From positions 6,019,001 to 6,083,000 of the forward strand of contig CP050293.1 of NCBI GenBank assembly GCA_014189435.1: a stretch of 64,000 bases of DNA, read 5' to 3'. Below are positions 42,797 to 51,390 of the stretch, one piece after another. The notes under the pieces were generated by a model that did not search any database, was not told the origin of the DNA, and was given only the letters and a program-made list of their open reading frames with translations. The position numbers and the translations under genes were made by a program. Source of the DNA: Mesorhizobium loti. Lineage in GTDB: Bacteria > Pseudomonadota > Alphaproteobacteria > Rhizobiales > Rhizobiaceae. Every line of letters begins with the position of its first letter. Within the stretch, counting starts at the first letter, position 1.

Positions 42797-44245
42797 ATGT
42801 CAGCAGTTTCGGAACAGGCGCCGGCCAACAGGCTGCGCAAGAACAGTCTTGGCGTCGGCGCCATCACCTTCATGGTGATTTCGGCGGCGGCACCCCTTAC
42901 CGCGGTCGCCGGCGGTACGCCGCTCGGCATGCTGATGGGCAATGGCGCCGGCTTTGCCGGCACCTATCTCATCGTCACCATCCTGCTGCTTTTGTTCGCG
43001 GTCGGCTATGTCGCCATGTCACGCCATGTCGGCAATGCCGGCGCCTTCTATGCCTATGCGGCGCGCGGCCTCGGCAGCATGGCCGGCGGCGCCACGGCGC
43101 TGATCGCCATCCTGTCCTACAACGCCATGCAGATCGGCGTCATGGGCCTGCTGGGTGCCGCAACCGCCGGCCTGTTCGCCGGCTGGGGCATCAACCTGCC
43201 GTGGTGGGTGTGGAGCTTCATCGCCATCGCGCTGGTCGCCGTGCTCGGCTACCGGCAGGTCGATTTGTCGGCCAAGATCCTGACGGTGCTGGTGCTGTGC
43301 GAATATCTGGTGGTGCTGATCCTCGACATCGCCATCCTCAAGACCGGCGGCGATAGCGGCCTGTCGGCGGTGCCATTCAGCTGGAGCCAGATCGTCAGCG
43401 GCTCGCCGGCCATCGCCATCCTGTTCTGCTTTGCCGCCTTCATCGGTTTCGAGGCGACGACGATCTATGCCGAGGAAGCCCGCGACCCAAAGGTCACCAT
43501 TCCGCGCGCCACCTATTTCTCGGTCGTGCTGATCGGCGTCTTCTACATGGTCACGGCATGGCTGATGGCGGTCGGCGCCGGTGTCGACAAATTGCTGCCG
43601 ACACTGCAGGGGCTGCAGGATCCGACGACCTTCCTGTTCGGCCTGTCCGACCGCTACGCCGGAACGATGCTGTCGCAAGCGATGAGCATCCTGTTCGTGT
43701 CGAGCCTGTTTGCCGGCGTGCTGGCGTTCCACAATGCGGTTGCCCGCTACATCTATGTCTCGGGCCGCGAGAAGCTGTTGCCGCAGATGATCGGCGTGAC
43801 GCATTCGGTGCACCAGAGCCCGCATGTCGCCTCCGTCATCCAGAGCGTGCTGGCCGCGGTCGTCGTCGGCCTGTTCGCCGTGCTCGGCCTCGATCCGGTG
43901 CTGGCGCTGTTTTCCTGGCTGACCAATGTCGCGACGCTCGGCGTCATCGTGATGATGGCGGTAGCCTCGCTGGCCGTGGTGATGTTCTTCCGGGCCAACC
44001 CGTCGGCCCACGAGAACGCGTTGAAGACCACCATCCTGCCAGGGCTGACCTTCATCGCCTTCGTCATCATCATCTATTTGATCGTCATCAATTTCGGCAG
44101 CCTGTCGGGAGCCGGCGGCTTTCTTGGCGTGTTCCTGCCGGGGCTGGTGCTGATCGCTGCGGTCGTCGGACTGCTGCTGGCCAGCGCGCTGAAGAGCCGT
44201 GATCCCATAGCCTTCGAGAATCTCGGCCAGCCGCTGAAAGATTGA
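42797..44245 (+). CDS. APC-family amino acid/amine permease
   Basis: 482 residues, about 12 predicted helices. The N-terminal LGVGAITFMVISAAAPLTAV and the FCFAAFIGFEATTIYAEEAR segment are typical of the APC superfamily. It should import an amino acid or amine by cation symport. AGGAGG lies upstream of ATG 42797. It is the first gene of the plus-strand arm facing the IclR operon, followed by the P450 gene, so it probably brings in the substrate of this cluster. Confidence 0.9.
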   Translation: MSAVSEQAPANRLRKNSLGVGAITFMVISAAAPLTAVAGGTPLGMLMGNGAGFAGTYLIVTILLLLFAVGYVAMSRHVGNAGAFYAYAARGLGSMAGGATALIAILSYNAMQIGVMGLLGAATAGLFAGWGINLPWWVWSFIAIALVAVLGYRQVDLSAKILTVLVLCEYLVVLILDIAILKTGGDSGLSAVPFSWSQIVSGSPAIAILFCFAAFIGFEATTIYAEEARDPKVTIPRATYFSVVLIGVFYMVTAWLMAVGAGVDKLLPTLQGLQDPTTFLFGLSDRYAGTMLSQAMSILFVSSLFAGVLAFHNAVARYIYVSGREKLLPQMIGVTHSVHQSPHVASVIQSVLAAVVVGLFAVLGLDPVLALFSWLTNVATLGVIVMMAVASLAVVMFFRANPSAHENALKTTILPGLTFIAFVIIIYLIVINFGSLSGAGGFLGVFLPGLVLIAAVVGLLLASALKSRDPIAFENLGQPLKD

Positions 44246-44303
44246 GAAAGCAAGGGGGCGGCGTGGCACGCCGCTCCCTTCCACCTCAAAGGGAGTGGCG
44301 GGT

Positions 44304-45497
44304 TTGAGCTTTGCAGAAAACATCACCGTCGAGGCGTTGGAAGCCGATCCATACCCGATCTATGCAGAGCTCAGGCGCAGTGCGCCGGTCGCCTTCGTGC
44401 CGGCGGTCAATCTGTGGTTCGTCACCCGCTGGAAGGATGTCGAGAGCGTCGCCAAGTCGCCCGACATCTTCTCCGCCGTCGTCGGCTCGTCGCCGGTCGA
44501 GCGCTCCTTCGGCAAGCCGACCATCCTGACCACCGACGGCGAGATGCACAGGCAACTACGCCAGGGCGTCGACCCGAAATACCGGCCGCGCACCGTCGCC
44601 GCCTATGCCGGCGACCTCGTGCGGTCGATCGCCGAGCCCTATCTCGACCGGATCGCCGAACAGGGCTCCGCCGAGCTGATGGCCGACTATTTCGAGCCGG
44701 TGTCGACGCTCAGCCTGGCACGCTCGCTCGGCCTTGCCGACATCGACATGCCGACGCTGCGCCGCTGGTTCTACGGCCTCGCCCAGGGCGCCATCAACTT
44801 CGAGAACGACCCGAAGCGGCAGGAGATCGCCGACGCGATCAGCGCCGAGGTCGGCAATGCCATCCTGCCGACGCTGGAAAGGCTTGTCCACACACCGGAT
44901 GACTCCGCGCTGTCGCATATGCTGCATGACGGCATGCCGGCAGGCACAACGCGGCCGATCGACTTCCTGATGCCGAGCATCAAAGTCATCCTGCTTGGCG
45001 GCATGCAGGAGCCCGGACATGGCGCCGGCTCGATCCTCGCCGGCCTGCTTTCGCATCCCGAGCAATTGCGGCAGGTGCTCGATGATCCCGAGACCTTCGT
45101 GCCGAAGGCGGTTGACGAGGGCTTGCGCTGGGTGGCGCCGATCGGCACGCAGACGCGGCAGACGACACGGGCGGTTGAGTTGGGCAGCGCGACGATTCCA
45201 GCCGGTGCTGCCGTCGCCGCACTCGTCTCTTCGGCAAGCCGCGACGAGAGCCGCTTTGCTGATCCCGACCGCTTCGACATCAACCGCGACGAAGGCAATC
45301 ATGCCGCCTTCGGCTTCGGCCATCATTTCTGTTCGGGCCGGTTTTTCGCGCGCGAGCAGATGTGCCTTGCGGTAAGGCTGCTGCTCCAACGGTTCCCCGA
45401 TCTCAGCCTTGTGCCGGGCAAGGAACCGGTGTTTCGCGGCTGGGAATTCCGCGCGCCAACCACATTGCATGTTTCCCTTGGAGTCCGTCACCAATGA
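44304..45497 (+). CDS. Cytochrome P450
   Basis: About 397 residues, a soluble class I-type bacterial P450. The heme-binding loop is FGFGHHFCSGRFFARE with the axial Cys near residue 343; the K-helix ExxR lies in DEGLRWVAP. The I-helix reads LLGGMQEPGHGAG, with Glu-Pro in place of the usual acid-Thr pair, an atypical feature shared by some peroxygenase-like or demethylating P450s. TTG 44304 is eight bases after AGGGAG; GTG 44295 is the alternative. Its stop overlaps the dehydrogenase ATG. No ferredoxin gene is adjacent; a ferredoxin reductase is 11 kb away. Confidence 0.9.
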   Translation: MSFAENITVEALEADPYPIYAELRRSAPVAFVPAVNLWFVTRWKDVESVAKSPDIFSAVVGSSPVERSFGKPTILTTDGEMHRQLRQGVDPKYRPRTVAAYAGDLVRSIAEPYLDRIAEQGSAELMADYFEPVSTLSLARSLGLADIDMPTLRRWFYGLAQGAINFENDPKRQEIADAISAEVGNAILPTLERLVHTPDDSALSHMLHDGMPAGTTRPIDFLMPSIKVILLGGMQEPGHGAGSILAGLLSHPEQLRQVLDDPETFVPKAVDEGLRWVAPIGTQTRQTTRAVELGSATIPAGAAVAALVSSASRDESRFADPDRFDINRDEGNHAAFGFGHHFCSGRFFAREQMCLAVRLLLQRFPDLSLVPGKEPVFRGWEFRAPTTLHVSLGVRHQ

Positions 45498-46981
45498 TCA
45501 ATCAGAATGCCATCGACACGCTGCGCACAATCGAGATCGGCGCGCGGGGCCTGTTCATCGATGGCGCACAGACCGGTGGCACGGAAGGCGCGAGCCTGAC
45601 GGTGACATCGCCGATCGACGGCCGGCCTTTCGCCAGCATCGCCGACGGCAATGCCGCCGACATCGATCGTGCGGTCAGGTCGGCGCGCAAGGCGTTCGAG
45701 AAGGGCTCGTGGTCGCGCTCGGCACCGGCCTTTCGCAAGAAGGTGCTGACGCGGTTCGCCGAGCTGGTCGAGAAACACGCCGACGAGTTGGCCGTGCTCG
45801 GCGTGCGCGACAATGGCACCGAGATCGGCATGGCCTACAAGGCCGAACCGCTGTCGGCCGCCGGCACCATCCGCTACTATGCCGAGGCGATCGACAAGGT
45901 CTATGGCGAGATCGCGCCGACGGCCGACAATCTGCTGGGGCTGATCCACAAGGAGCCGCTCGGCGTCGTCGGAATCATCGTGCCGTGGAACTTTCCGCTG
46001 ATGATCGGCGCCTGGAAGATCGCGCCGGCACTTGCCGCCGGCAATTGCGTGGTGGTCAAGCCGCCGGAGATCGCTTCGCTGACGCTGCTGCGGCTGGCCG
46101 AACTGGCAAGCGAGGCCGGCTTGCCCCCCGGTGTGCTCAACGTCGTCACCGGCCGTGGCGCGATCACCGGCGAAGCGCTTGGCCTGCATATGGATGTCGA
46201 CGCCATCGCCTTCACCGGATCGGGACCGGTCGGCCGGCGGCTGCTCGAATATTCGGCGCGCTCCAATCTGAAGCGCGTCTTCCTCGAACTCGGCGGCAAG
46301 TCGCCCAACATCGTCTTTGCCGACGCCCCTGACCTGAAACAGGCGGCGGTCGTCTCGGCCAACGGCATCTTCCGCAATTCCGGCCAGGTCTGCGTCGCCG
46401 GCTCGCGGCTGCTCGTCCAGGCGGCGGTCTATGACCGCTTCATGGACACGCTTCTCGCTGCGACCACGCGGCTCAAAGTCGGCGATCCGCTCGATCTCTT
46501 GAGTGATGTCGGCGCGGTGTCGAGCGCCGAACAGCTGAACAAGAACCTCGGTTTCGTCGCCAGGGCCACCGAAGAAGGCGCCCGGCTGGTCACCGGCGGC
46601 GAGCGGATCCTGGCCGAGACCGGCGGCAGCTACATGGCGCCGACGATCTTCGAGAATGTCACACAAGACATGCAGCTTGCGCGCGAGGAGGTGTTCGGGC
46701 CAGTGCTCGGCGTCATGCGCTTCGAGACCGAGGAGGAGGCGGTGCGGCTCGCCAATTCGACCGTCTACGGGCTCGCCTCGGCGGTGTGGACCGCCAACCT
46801 CTCCACCGCGCATCGCATGGTGCGCGCCATCAATGCCGGCGTCGTCCATGTCAACACCTATGGCGGCGCCGACATCACCGTTCCGCTCGGCGGCGTCAAG
46901 CAGTCCGGCTTCGGCCGCGACAAGTCGCTGCACGCGCTGGAGAAATATCTGGAACTCAAGACGGCCTGGATCGCCCTTTGA
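45494..46981 (+). CDS. NAD(P)-dependent aldehyde dehydrogenase
   Basis: 495 residues. It shows GVVGIIVPWNFPLMIGAWK, the general-base Glu in LELGGKSPN and nucleophile Cys in NSGQVCVAGS. The protein resembles PuuC/betaine-aldehyde-type dehydrogenases for amino- or alkyl-aldehydes. The ATG overlaps the P450 stop (ATGA), so the aldehyde is probably made by the P450 or by the phospho-lyase of the divergent operon. A strong hairpin follows the gene. Confidence 0.93.
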   Translation: MINQNAIDTLRTIEIGARGLFIDGAQTGGTEGASLTVTSPIDGRPFASIADGNAADIDRAVRSARKAFEKGSWSRSAPAFRKKVLTRFAELVEKHADELAVLGVRDNGTEIGMAYKAEPLSAAGTIRYYAEAIDKVYGEIAPTADNLLGLIHKEPLGVVGIIVPWNFPLMIGAWKIAPALAAGNCVVVKPPEIASLTLLRLAELASEAGLPPGVLNVVTGRGAITGEALGLHMDVDAIAFTGSGPVGRRLLEYSARSNLKRVFLELGGKSPNIVFADAPDLKQAAVVSANGIFRNSGQVCVAGSRLLVQAAVYDRFMDTLLAATTRLKVGDPLDLLSDVGAVSSAEQLNKNLGFVARATEEGARLVTGGERILAETGGSYMAPTIFENVTQDMQLAREEVFGPVLGVMRFETEEEAVRLANSTVYGLASAVWTANLSTAHRMVRAINAGVVHVNTYGGADITVPLGGVKQSGFGRDKSLHALEKYLELKTAWIAL

Positions 46982-47023
46982 GAACCCGCCGGGTGCCCTG
47001 AGAATCTGACTGCCCTCCCGAGA

Positions 47024-47064
47024 CCACCGGATCGCAGCGCAGCCCGCCGCGGTCGATCCGGTGG
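47024..47064 (+). terminator. Hairpin after the aldehyde dehydrogenase gene
   Basis: CCACCGGATCG (47024-47034) and CGATCCGGTGG (47054-47064) form an 11-bp stem with a 19-base GC-rich loop, followed by CGTCTTGTTCTCCC. It ends the permease-P450-dehydrogenase operon. Confidence 0.7.
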
Positions 47065-47138
47065 CGTCTTGTTCTCCCTCACGCGAAAATTTTGAGAGAA
47101 TATTCCCGGCTTTGACGAGAACGGCGAAACGCGTTCTT

Positions 47139-47147
47139 TGATATAAT
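47139..47147 (+). promoter_or_regulatory. Extended -10 promoter candidate for metQNI
   Basis: TG-A-TATAAT is a perfect extended -10 about 80 bp before the metQ ATG, with an A/T-rich surround unlike the neighbouring DNA. TTGACG lies 24 bp upstream, too far to act as its -35. Confidence 0.55.
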
Positions 47148-47225
47148 CGATAGAATTTCTGAGGATGGGACCAAGGCTAGGCAATCCGCCTGGCTGCCAT
47201 GACTTCACAACCGCAGAGATCAATC

Positions 47226-48080
47226 ATGTCCGACTTCAAGAACACTTTGCCATCTTCCCTTTGGTCAACCGTCAACCGGCGCAGCGGCTTGGCTCTGCTG
47301 TTCGCATCGGCCGTCGCGGTCGGCAGCCTGATGGCGCCTCATGCGTCGTTCGCCGAAGACAAGAAAGCGATCAAGGTCGGCATCATCAGCGGCGAGGACG
47401 AGGATGTCTGGCGCGTCGTCGTCGCCCAGGCGGCCGAAAAGGGCCTCTCTATCGAGACCGTGGTGTTCAACGACTACACCCAGCCCAACGAGGCGCTGGA
47501 GCGCGGCGAAATCGACGCCAACGCCTTCCAGCACCAGCCCTATCTCGACAACAAGATCAAGACTCAAGGCTATCACATCGTGCGCGTCGGCTATACCGGC
47601 GTCTGGCCGATCGGCCTCTACTCGAAGAAATATACCAAGGTCGCCGACCTGCCCGAGGGCGCGGTCATCGGCGTGCCGAACGATCCCTCCAATGAAGGCC
47701 GGGCGCTGCGCGTGCTGCAGAACGAGGGCGTGATCAAGCTGAAGGACGGCACCGGCATTCTGGCCACCACCGCAGACATCGCCGAGAACGCCAAGAAGGT
47801 GGTGATCAAGGAACTCGACGCCGGCATTGTCGGCCGCTCGGTCGAGGATCTCGACGCCGCCGTGGTCAACACCGACTGGGCGCTGAAAAGCGGCCTGACG
47901 CCGGAAAACCGCATCGCGCAGGAGCCGATATCAGACAATCCCTACCGCAACTTCATCGCGGTGAAGGTCGGCAACGAGAATGAGGCCTGGGTGAAGACGC
48001 TGGTGGCATCCTATCAGAACGAGGCTGTGAAGGCCGAGTTCGACAAGGTCTACAAGGGCACCGGCCTCAGCGCCTATTGA
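47226..48080 (+). CDS. metQ: Methionine-type ABC transporter substrate-binding protein (MetQ/NlpA family)
   Basis: 284 residues. A long signal sequence ends PHASFAED (cleavage at about residue 43), then KKAIKVGIISGEDEDVWRVV, FNDYTQPNEALERGEIDANA, FQHQPYLDNK and PNDPSNEGRALRVL, all diagnostic of NlpA/MetQ. Many MetQ proteins are lipoproteins; no lipobox Cys is present, so this one should be a soluble periplasmic protein. It is the first of three metQNI genes. Methionine or a close analogue is the probable ligand. Confidence 0.92.
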   Translation: MSDFKNTLPSSLWSTVNRRSGLALLFASAVAVGSLMAPHASFAEDKKAIKVGIISGEDEDVWRVVVAQAAEKGLSIETVVFNDYTQPNEALERGEIDANAFQHQPYLDNKIKTQGYHIVRVGYTGVWPIGLYSKKYTKVADLPEGAVIGVPNDPSNEGRALRVLQNEGVIKLKDGTGILATTADIAENAKKVVIKELDAGIVGRSVEDLDAAVVNTDWALKSGLTPENRIAQEPISDNPYRNFIAVKVGNENEAWVKTLVASYQNEAVKAEFDKVYKGTGLSAY

Positions 48081-48117
48081 TCCGATCCTCGGCCGGAAGC
48101 CCGGTTCGAGAGCAACA

Positions 48118-48143
48118 GCGGTCCGCGCTCAGGCGCGGGCCGC
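48118..48143 (+). terminator. Intra-operon hairpin between metQ and metN
   Basis: GCGGTCCGCGC (48118-48128) pairs with GCGCGGGCCGC (48133-48143) around a 4-base loop. GATTGCGTTTT follows. Probably a partial attenuator that raises metQ mRNA over metNI. Confidence 0.55.
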
Positions 48144-48178
48144 GATTGCGTTTTCGGATGGCGAGAACAGGAACATTC

Positions 48179-49276
48179 ATGAACCAACATATCAAGGCAT
48201 CCGGGGACACCGCCGATCCGACCCAGGCCCGAACCGAGGCGTCTCAGGACGTCGTGCGCCTTGTCGAGCTGAAGCGCCGCTTCGGCGTGACGGCGGCGCT
48301 CGACGGCGTCTCGCTGACCGTGCGCAAGGGCGAGATCCTCGGCATTATCGGCCGCAGCGGCGCCGGCAAATCGACGCTGATCCGCTGCCTGAACGGGCTG
48401 GAACGGCCTGACTCCGGCGAGGTGTTCATCGAAGGCCGCGAGATCAGCCGGCTTGGCGAGCGCGACCTGCAGCCGCTGCGGCGGCGCATCGGCATGATCT
48501 TCCAGCATTTCAACCTGCTGTCGGCCAAGACCGTCGAGGACAATGTGGCGCTGCCGCTGAAGATCGAGGGCCGCCCGAAAGCCGAGCGACTGAAGCGCGC
48601 CGCCGAACTGCTCGATCTCGTCGGCCTGTCGGAGAAAGCCAAAGCCTATCCGGCGTCGCTGTCGGGTGGCCAGAAGCAGCGTGTCGGCATCGCCAGGGCG
48701 CTTGCCGCGCGCCCGGCGCTGCTTTTGTCGGATGAAGCCACTTCGGCGCTCGATCCGGAGACGACGCGCTCCATCCTCGCCCTGCTGAAAGACATCAACC
48801 GGCAGCTTGGTCTGACCATCCTTTTGATCACCCACGAGATGGAGGTGATCCGTTCGATCGCCGACCGCGTTGCGGTGATCGACGCCGGCCGCATCGTCGA
48901 GGAAGGGCCGGTGTGGTCGGTGTTTGCCGACCCGCGCTCCGAGATCACGCGCAGCCTGCTCGGCGCCATCCGGCCGCAGCTGCCGGCCGAGCTGGCAGCC
49001 CGGCTGCTGCCGGCGGCCGGCGCGGAGACGATCCTGCGCGTGGACGTGGCCGGCGAAGCGGCAAGCGGCCCGCTGCTGTCCGACCTTGCCGTGGCTGTTC
49101 CAGGTTCCTTCCGCCTCGTCCATGGCGGCATCGACCATATCCAGCAGCAGCCCGTCGGCACGCTGTTCCTGTCTGTTCCGGGCAGCGATGCAAACCACAT
49201 CGCTGATGTCATCACATTCCTGAAGGCCCGCCAGGCGCGGGTGGAGGTGCTTGGCCATGTCGCCAATCCTGTTTGA
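48179..49276 (+). CDS. metN: Methionine ABC transporter ATP-binding protein
   Basis: 365 residues. Walker A GRSGAGKST, Q-loop MIFQHFNLLSAKT (highly typical of MetN), signature LSGGQKQRVGIARAL, Walker B LLSDEATSALDPETT and switch His LITHEMEVI. The C-terminal NIL domain (about 275-365), which in E. coli binds methionine to inhibit transport, is present. ATG 48179 follows AGGAA. The 3' end overlaps metI by 20 bp. Confidence 0.95.
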   Translation: MNQHIKASGDTADPTQARTEASQDVVRLVELKRRFGVTAALDGVSLTVRKGEILGIIGRSGAGKSTLIRCLNGLERPDSGEVFIEGREISRLGERDLQPLRRRIGMIFQHFNLLSAKTVEDNVALPLKIEGRPKAERLKRAAELLDLVGLSEKAKAYPASLSGGQKQRVGIARALAARPALLLSDEATSALDPETTRSILALLKDINRQLGLTILLITHEMEVIRSIADRVAVIDAGRIVEEGPVWSVFADPRSEITRSLLGAIRPQLPAELAARLLPAAGAETILRVDVAGEAASGPLLSDLAVAVPGSFRLVHGGIDHIQQQPVGTLFLSVPGSDANHIADVITFLKARQARVEVLGHVANPV

Positions 49277-49913
49277 GCTTCTGCTGCGTTCGATCTGGGA
49301 AACGGTGCTGATGACGGCCGCCTCCGGCCTCATCTCGCTGGTGTTCGGCCTGCCGCTCGGCCTCGCCTTGATCGCCACCGAACGCGGCGGCATTGCCGAG
49401 AGCCTCTGGGTGAACCGCGCGCTCGGCGCCGTCATCAACGGCTTCCGCTCGGTGCCCTTCATCATCCTTCTGGTGGCGCTGATCCCGGTGACGCGGCTGA
49501 TCGTCGGCACCTCGATCGGCACCTGGGCGGCCATCGTGCCGCTGTCGATCGCCGCCACGCCCTATTATGCGCGCATCGCCGAAGTGTCGCTGCGCGAGGT
49601 CGACCGCGGCTTGATCGAGGCCGCGCGCGCCATGGGCGGCAACCGCTGGACGATCATCCGCGAGGTGCTGGTGCCCGAAGCCCTGCCCGGCATCGTCGCC
49701 GGCTTCACGGTGACGCTGGTGACATTGATCGGCGCGTCGGCGATGGCCGGCGCGATTGGCGCCGGTGGCCTCGGCGACCTCGCCATCCGCTACGGCTATC
49801 AGCGGTTTGAGACATCCGTGATGATCGCCGTGGTCATCGTGCTGATCATCCTGGTCTGCGGCATCCAGTGGGTGGGGGATCGGTTGGTGGCGCGGCTGGA
49901 TCGGCGGGGGTGA
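49257..49913 (+). CDS. metI: Methionine ABC transporter permease
   Basis: 218 residues, five predicted helices. ETVLMTAASGLISLVFGLPL, NGFRSVPFIILLVALIPVTR, the EAA loop GLIEAARAMGGNRWTIIREV and GAIGAGGLGDLAIRYGYQRF are characteristic of MetI. ATG 49257 lies inside the end of metN. It completes the MetNIQ importer. Confidence 0.95.
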   Translation: MSPILFELLLRSIWETVLMTAASGLISLVFGLPLGLALIATERGGIAESLWVNRALGAVINGFRSVPFIILLVALIPVTRLIVGTSIGTWAAIVPLSIAATPYYARIAEVSLREVDRGLIEAARAMGGNRWTIIREVLVPEALPGIVAGFTVTLVTLIGASAMAGAIGAGGLGDLAIRYGYQRFETSVMIAVVIVLIILVCGIQWVGDRLVARLDRRG

Positions 49914-49964
49914 AAGACTACCTGATGGCACGGCCGCGTGCAGGATAGGCGGAGGCCTCCCCGC

Positions 49965-50152
49965 CTTCGTCATCCACGGGCGAAGCAGGAGCGAAGCTCC
50001 GTCGCGGAGACCCGAGGATCCATTCCGTGACCTTAGCCGTGGAATGCAGCGGAGCAGAATTCTGCACCGTAGTGACGCGTTGGAGTCCCGGCATGGATCC
50101 TCGGGTCTGCGCTGCGTCGCTTCGCTCCTTGCTCCGCCCGTGGGTGACGAAG
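49965..50152. repeat. Intergenic inverted-repeat element, family C copy 2
   Basis: 188 bp, the same length and layout as 30679-30866, with mirrored ends CTTCGTCATCCACGGGCG...CGCCCGTGGGTGACGAAG. It fills most of the convergent gap between metI and the GcvT-like gene (49914-50205). Confidence 0.88.
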
Positions 50153-50205
50153 CGGTGGGCGTTTCCGCCAATCACCAACGCACGCAGTTATTGACGCAAG
50201 CCGAG

Positions 50206-51336
50206 TTAGCTCCGCAACCTGACCCCTTCCGGATCGAAGAACGGTATCGGCGCCACGACTGCTCGCGTCGGCCTGCCGTCGATATCGATGCTGAGCTCGG
50301 TGCCGACAGCGGTAAAAGGCAGCCGCAGATGTGCGGCCGCCAGCACCTTGCCGAGGGAATAGCCGTGGTCGCTGTAGGTGACGATGCCGGCGTCCTCGCC
50401 ATCGGCCAGAACCCTGGCATCGGTCGCGGCTGGCCTGTCACCGTCGAGGATCAACCCGACCCATTGCTCGTCGAGACCTTTGTCGCGGACCTTGAGCAGC
50501 GCTTCGCGGCCGACGAAATCGCCCTTGTCGAACTTGATCCAGCGGTCGAGGCCGACATGGAACGGCGTGCGGCTCTCGTCCATGTCGATGCCATGCGCCG
50601 GATAGGCTTTTTCCAGCCCGAGCGTGAACATCGCCAGCACGCCATAGGGCTTCAGGCCGAAGTCACGGCCGGTCCGCATCAGCGCCTCCCAGACGGAGGC
50701 CGCCTCGTCGGCCGGCACGAACAGTTCGAAGCCGAGTTCGCCGGTCACCCCGGTGCGCGAGATCAGCACCCGCGTGCCGTTGATATGGCCTGACGTGAAC
50801 GACCAACGCTTCAGCCCATCCAGATCGGCATCCGCAACCAGCGCCTTCAGCAGTTCGCGCGAGCGCGGACCCTGGATGGTCGGGAAGGCGATGGCGGCGG
50901 TGATGTCGGTGACATAGGCCTTGCGCCTCTGCGCATGATGCAGCAACCAGGGCAGCATCTTCAGGCGGTTGACCGAGCCGGTCACCAGCATGAAATGCTC
51001 CGGCGCCAGACGGAACACGGTGAGGTCGTCCATGATGCCGCCATCCTCGCGGCAGACCGTGGAATAGCGCACCTGTCCGGGCTTCATGGCGGCGGCATCG
51101 TTGACGATGACATGGTTGACCAGCGCCTCGGCATCCGGCCCCTTGATGTCCATCTTGCCCATGGTGCTGAGATCCTGCACGCCGACATTCTTGCGGGTGT
51201 TCAGGTGCTCGTCGGCAATGCCGGAGTAATATTTGGCCGAGATGAAATCGCCGCCGACACGACCCATGGTCGCGCCCAGTCCGACGATGCTGCTGTAGAA
51301 AGGGGAGCGCCGCTCAGCCAAGGAAGTCTCCATCAT
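50206..51336 (-). CDS. GcvT-like aminomethyltransferase family protein (folate-dependent demethylase)
   Basis: 376 residues. The GcvT fold is seen in GVQDLSTMGKMDIKGPDAEA, GQVRYSTVCREDGGIMDDLTV, ISRTGVTGELGFELFVP and the catalytic-region GLEKAYPAHGIDMDE. Stand-alone GcvT paralogues act on sarcosine, dimethylglycine or dimethylsulfoniopropionate, passing a methyl or methylene group to tetrahydrofolate. No gcvH or gcvP is adjacent, so this is not the glycine cleavage operon. It lies downstream of hyuA-hyuB-binding protein, but a terminator separates it. Confidence 0.85.
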   Translation of the reverse strand: MMETSLAERRSPFYSSIVGLGATMGRVGGDFISAKYYSGIADEHLNTRKNVGVQDLSTMGKMDIKGPDAEALVNHVIVNDAAAMKPGQVRYSTVCREDGGIMDDLTVFRLAPEHFMLVTGSVNRLKMLPWLLHHAQRRKAYVTDITAAIAFPTIQGPRSRELLKALVADADLDGLKRWSFTSGHINGTRVLISRTGVTGELGFELFVPADEAASVWEALMRTGRDFGLKPYGVLAMFTLGLEKAYPAHGIDMDESRTPFHVGLDRWIKFDKGDFVGREALLKVRDKGLDEQWVGLILDGDRPAATDARVLADGEDAGIVTYSDHGYSLGKVLAAAHLRLPFTAVGTELSIDIDGRPTRAVVAPIPFFDPEGVRLRS

Positions 51337-51341
51337 TCAAG

Positions 51342-51370
51342 AAAAACGGCAGCGCCAGGCAGCGCTGCCG
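51342..51370 (-). terminator. Rho-independent terminator after the binding-protein gene
   Basis: On the minus strand CGGCAGCGC, loop TGCCTG, GCGCTGCCG and then TTTTTC. It is a textbook terminator 20 bp after the stop of the amino-acid-binding protein. Confidence 0.88.
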
Positions 51371-51390
51371 GAAGGCATTTGTTGTCGTTC

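Noticed and set aside
47112..47117. TTGACG as -35 for the metQ TATAAT
   Set aside because: Spacing is 24 bp. The extended -10 TG motif explains promoter activity better.
47148..47225. SAM-II or other methionine riboswitch upstream of metQ
   Set aside because: The conserved pseudoknot segments of SAM-II are not visible in the leader and I cannot fold another known class.
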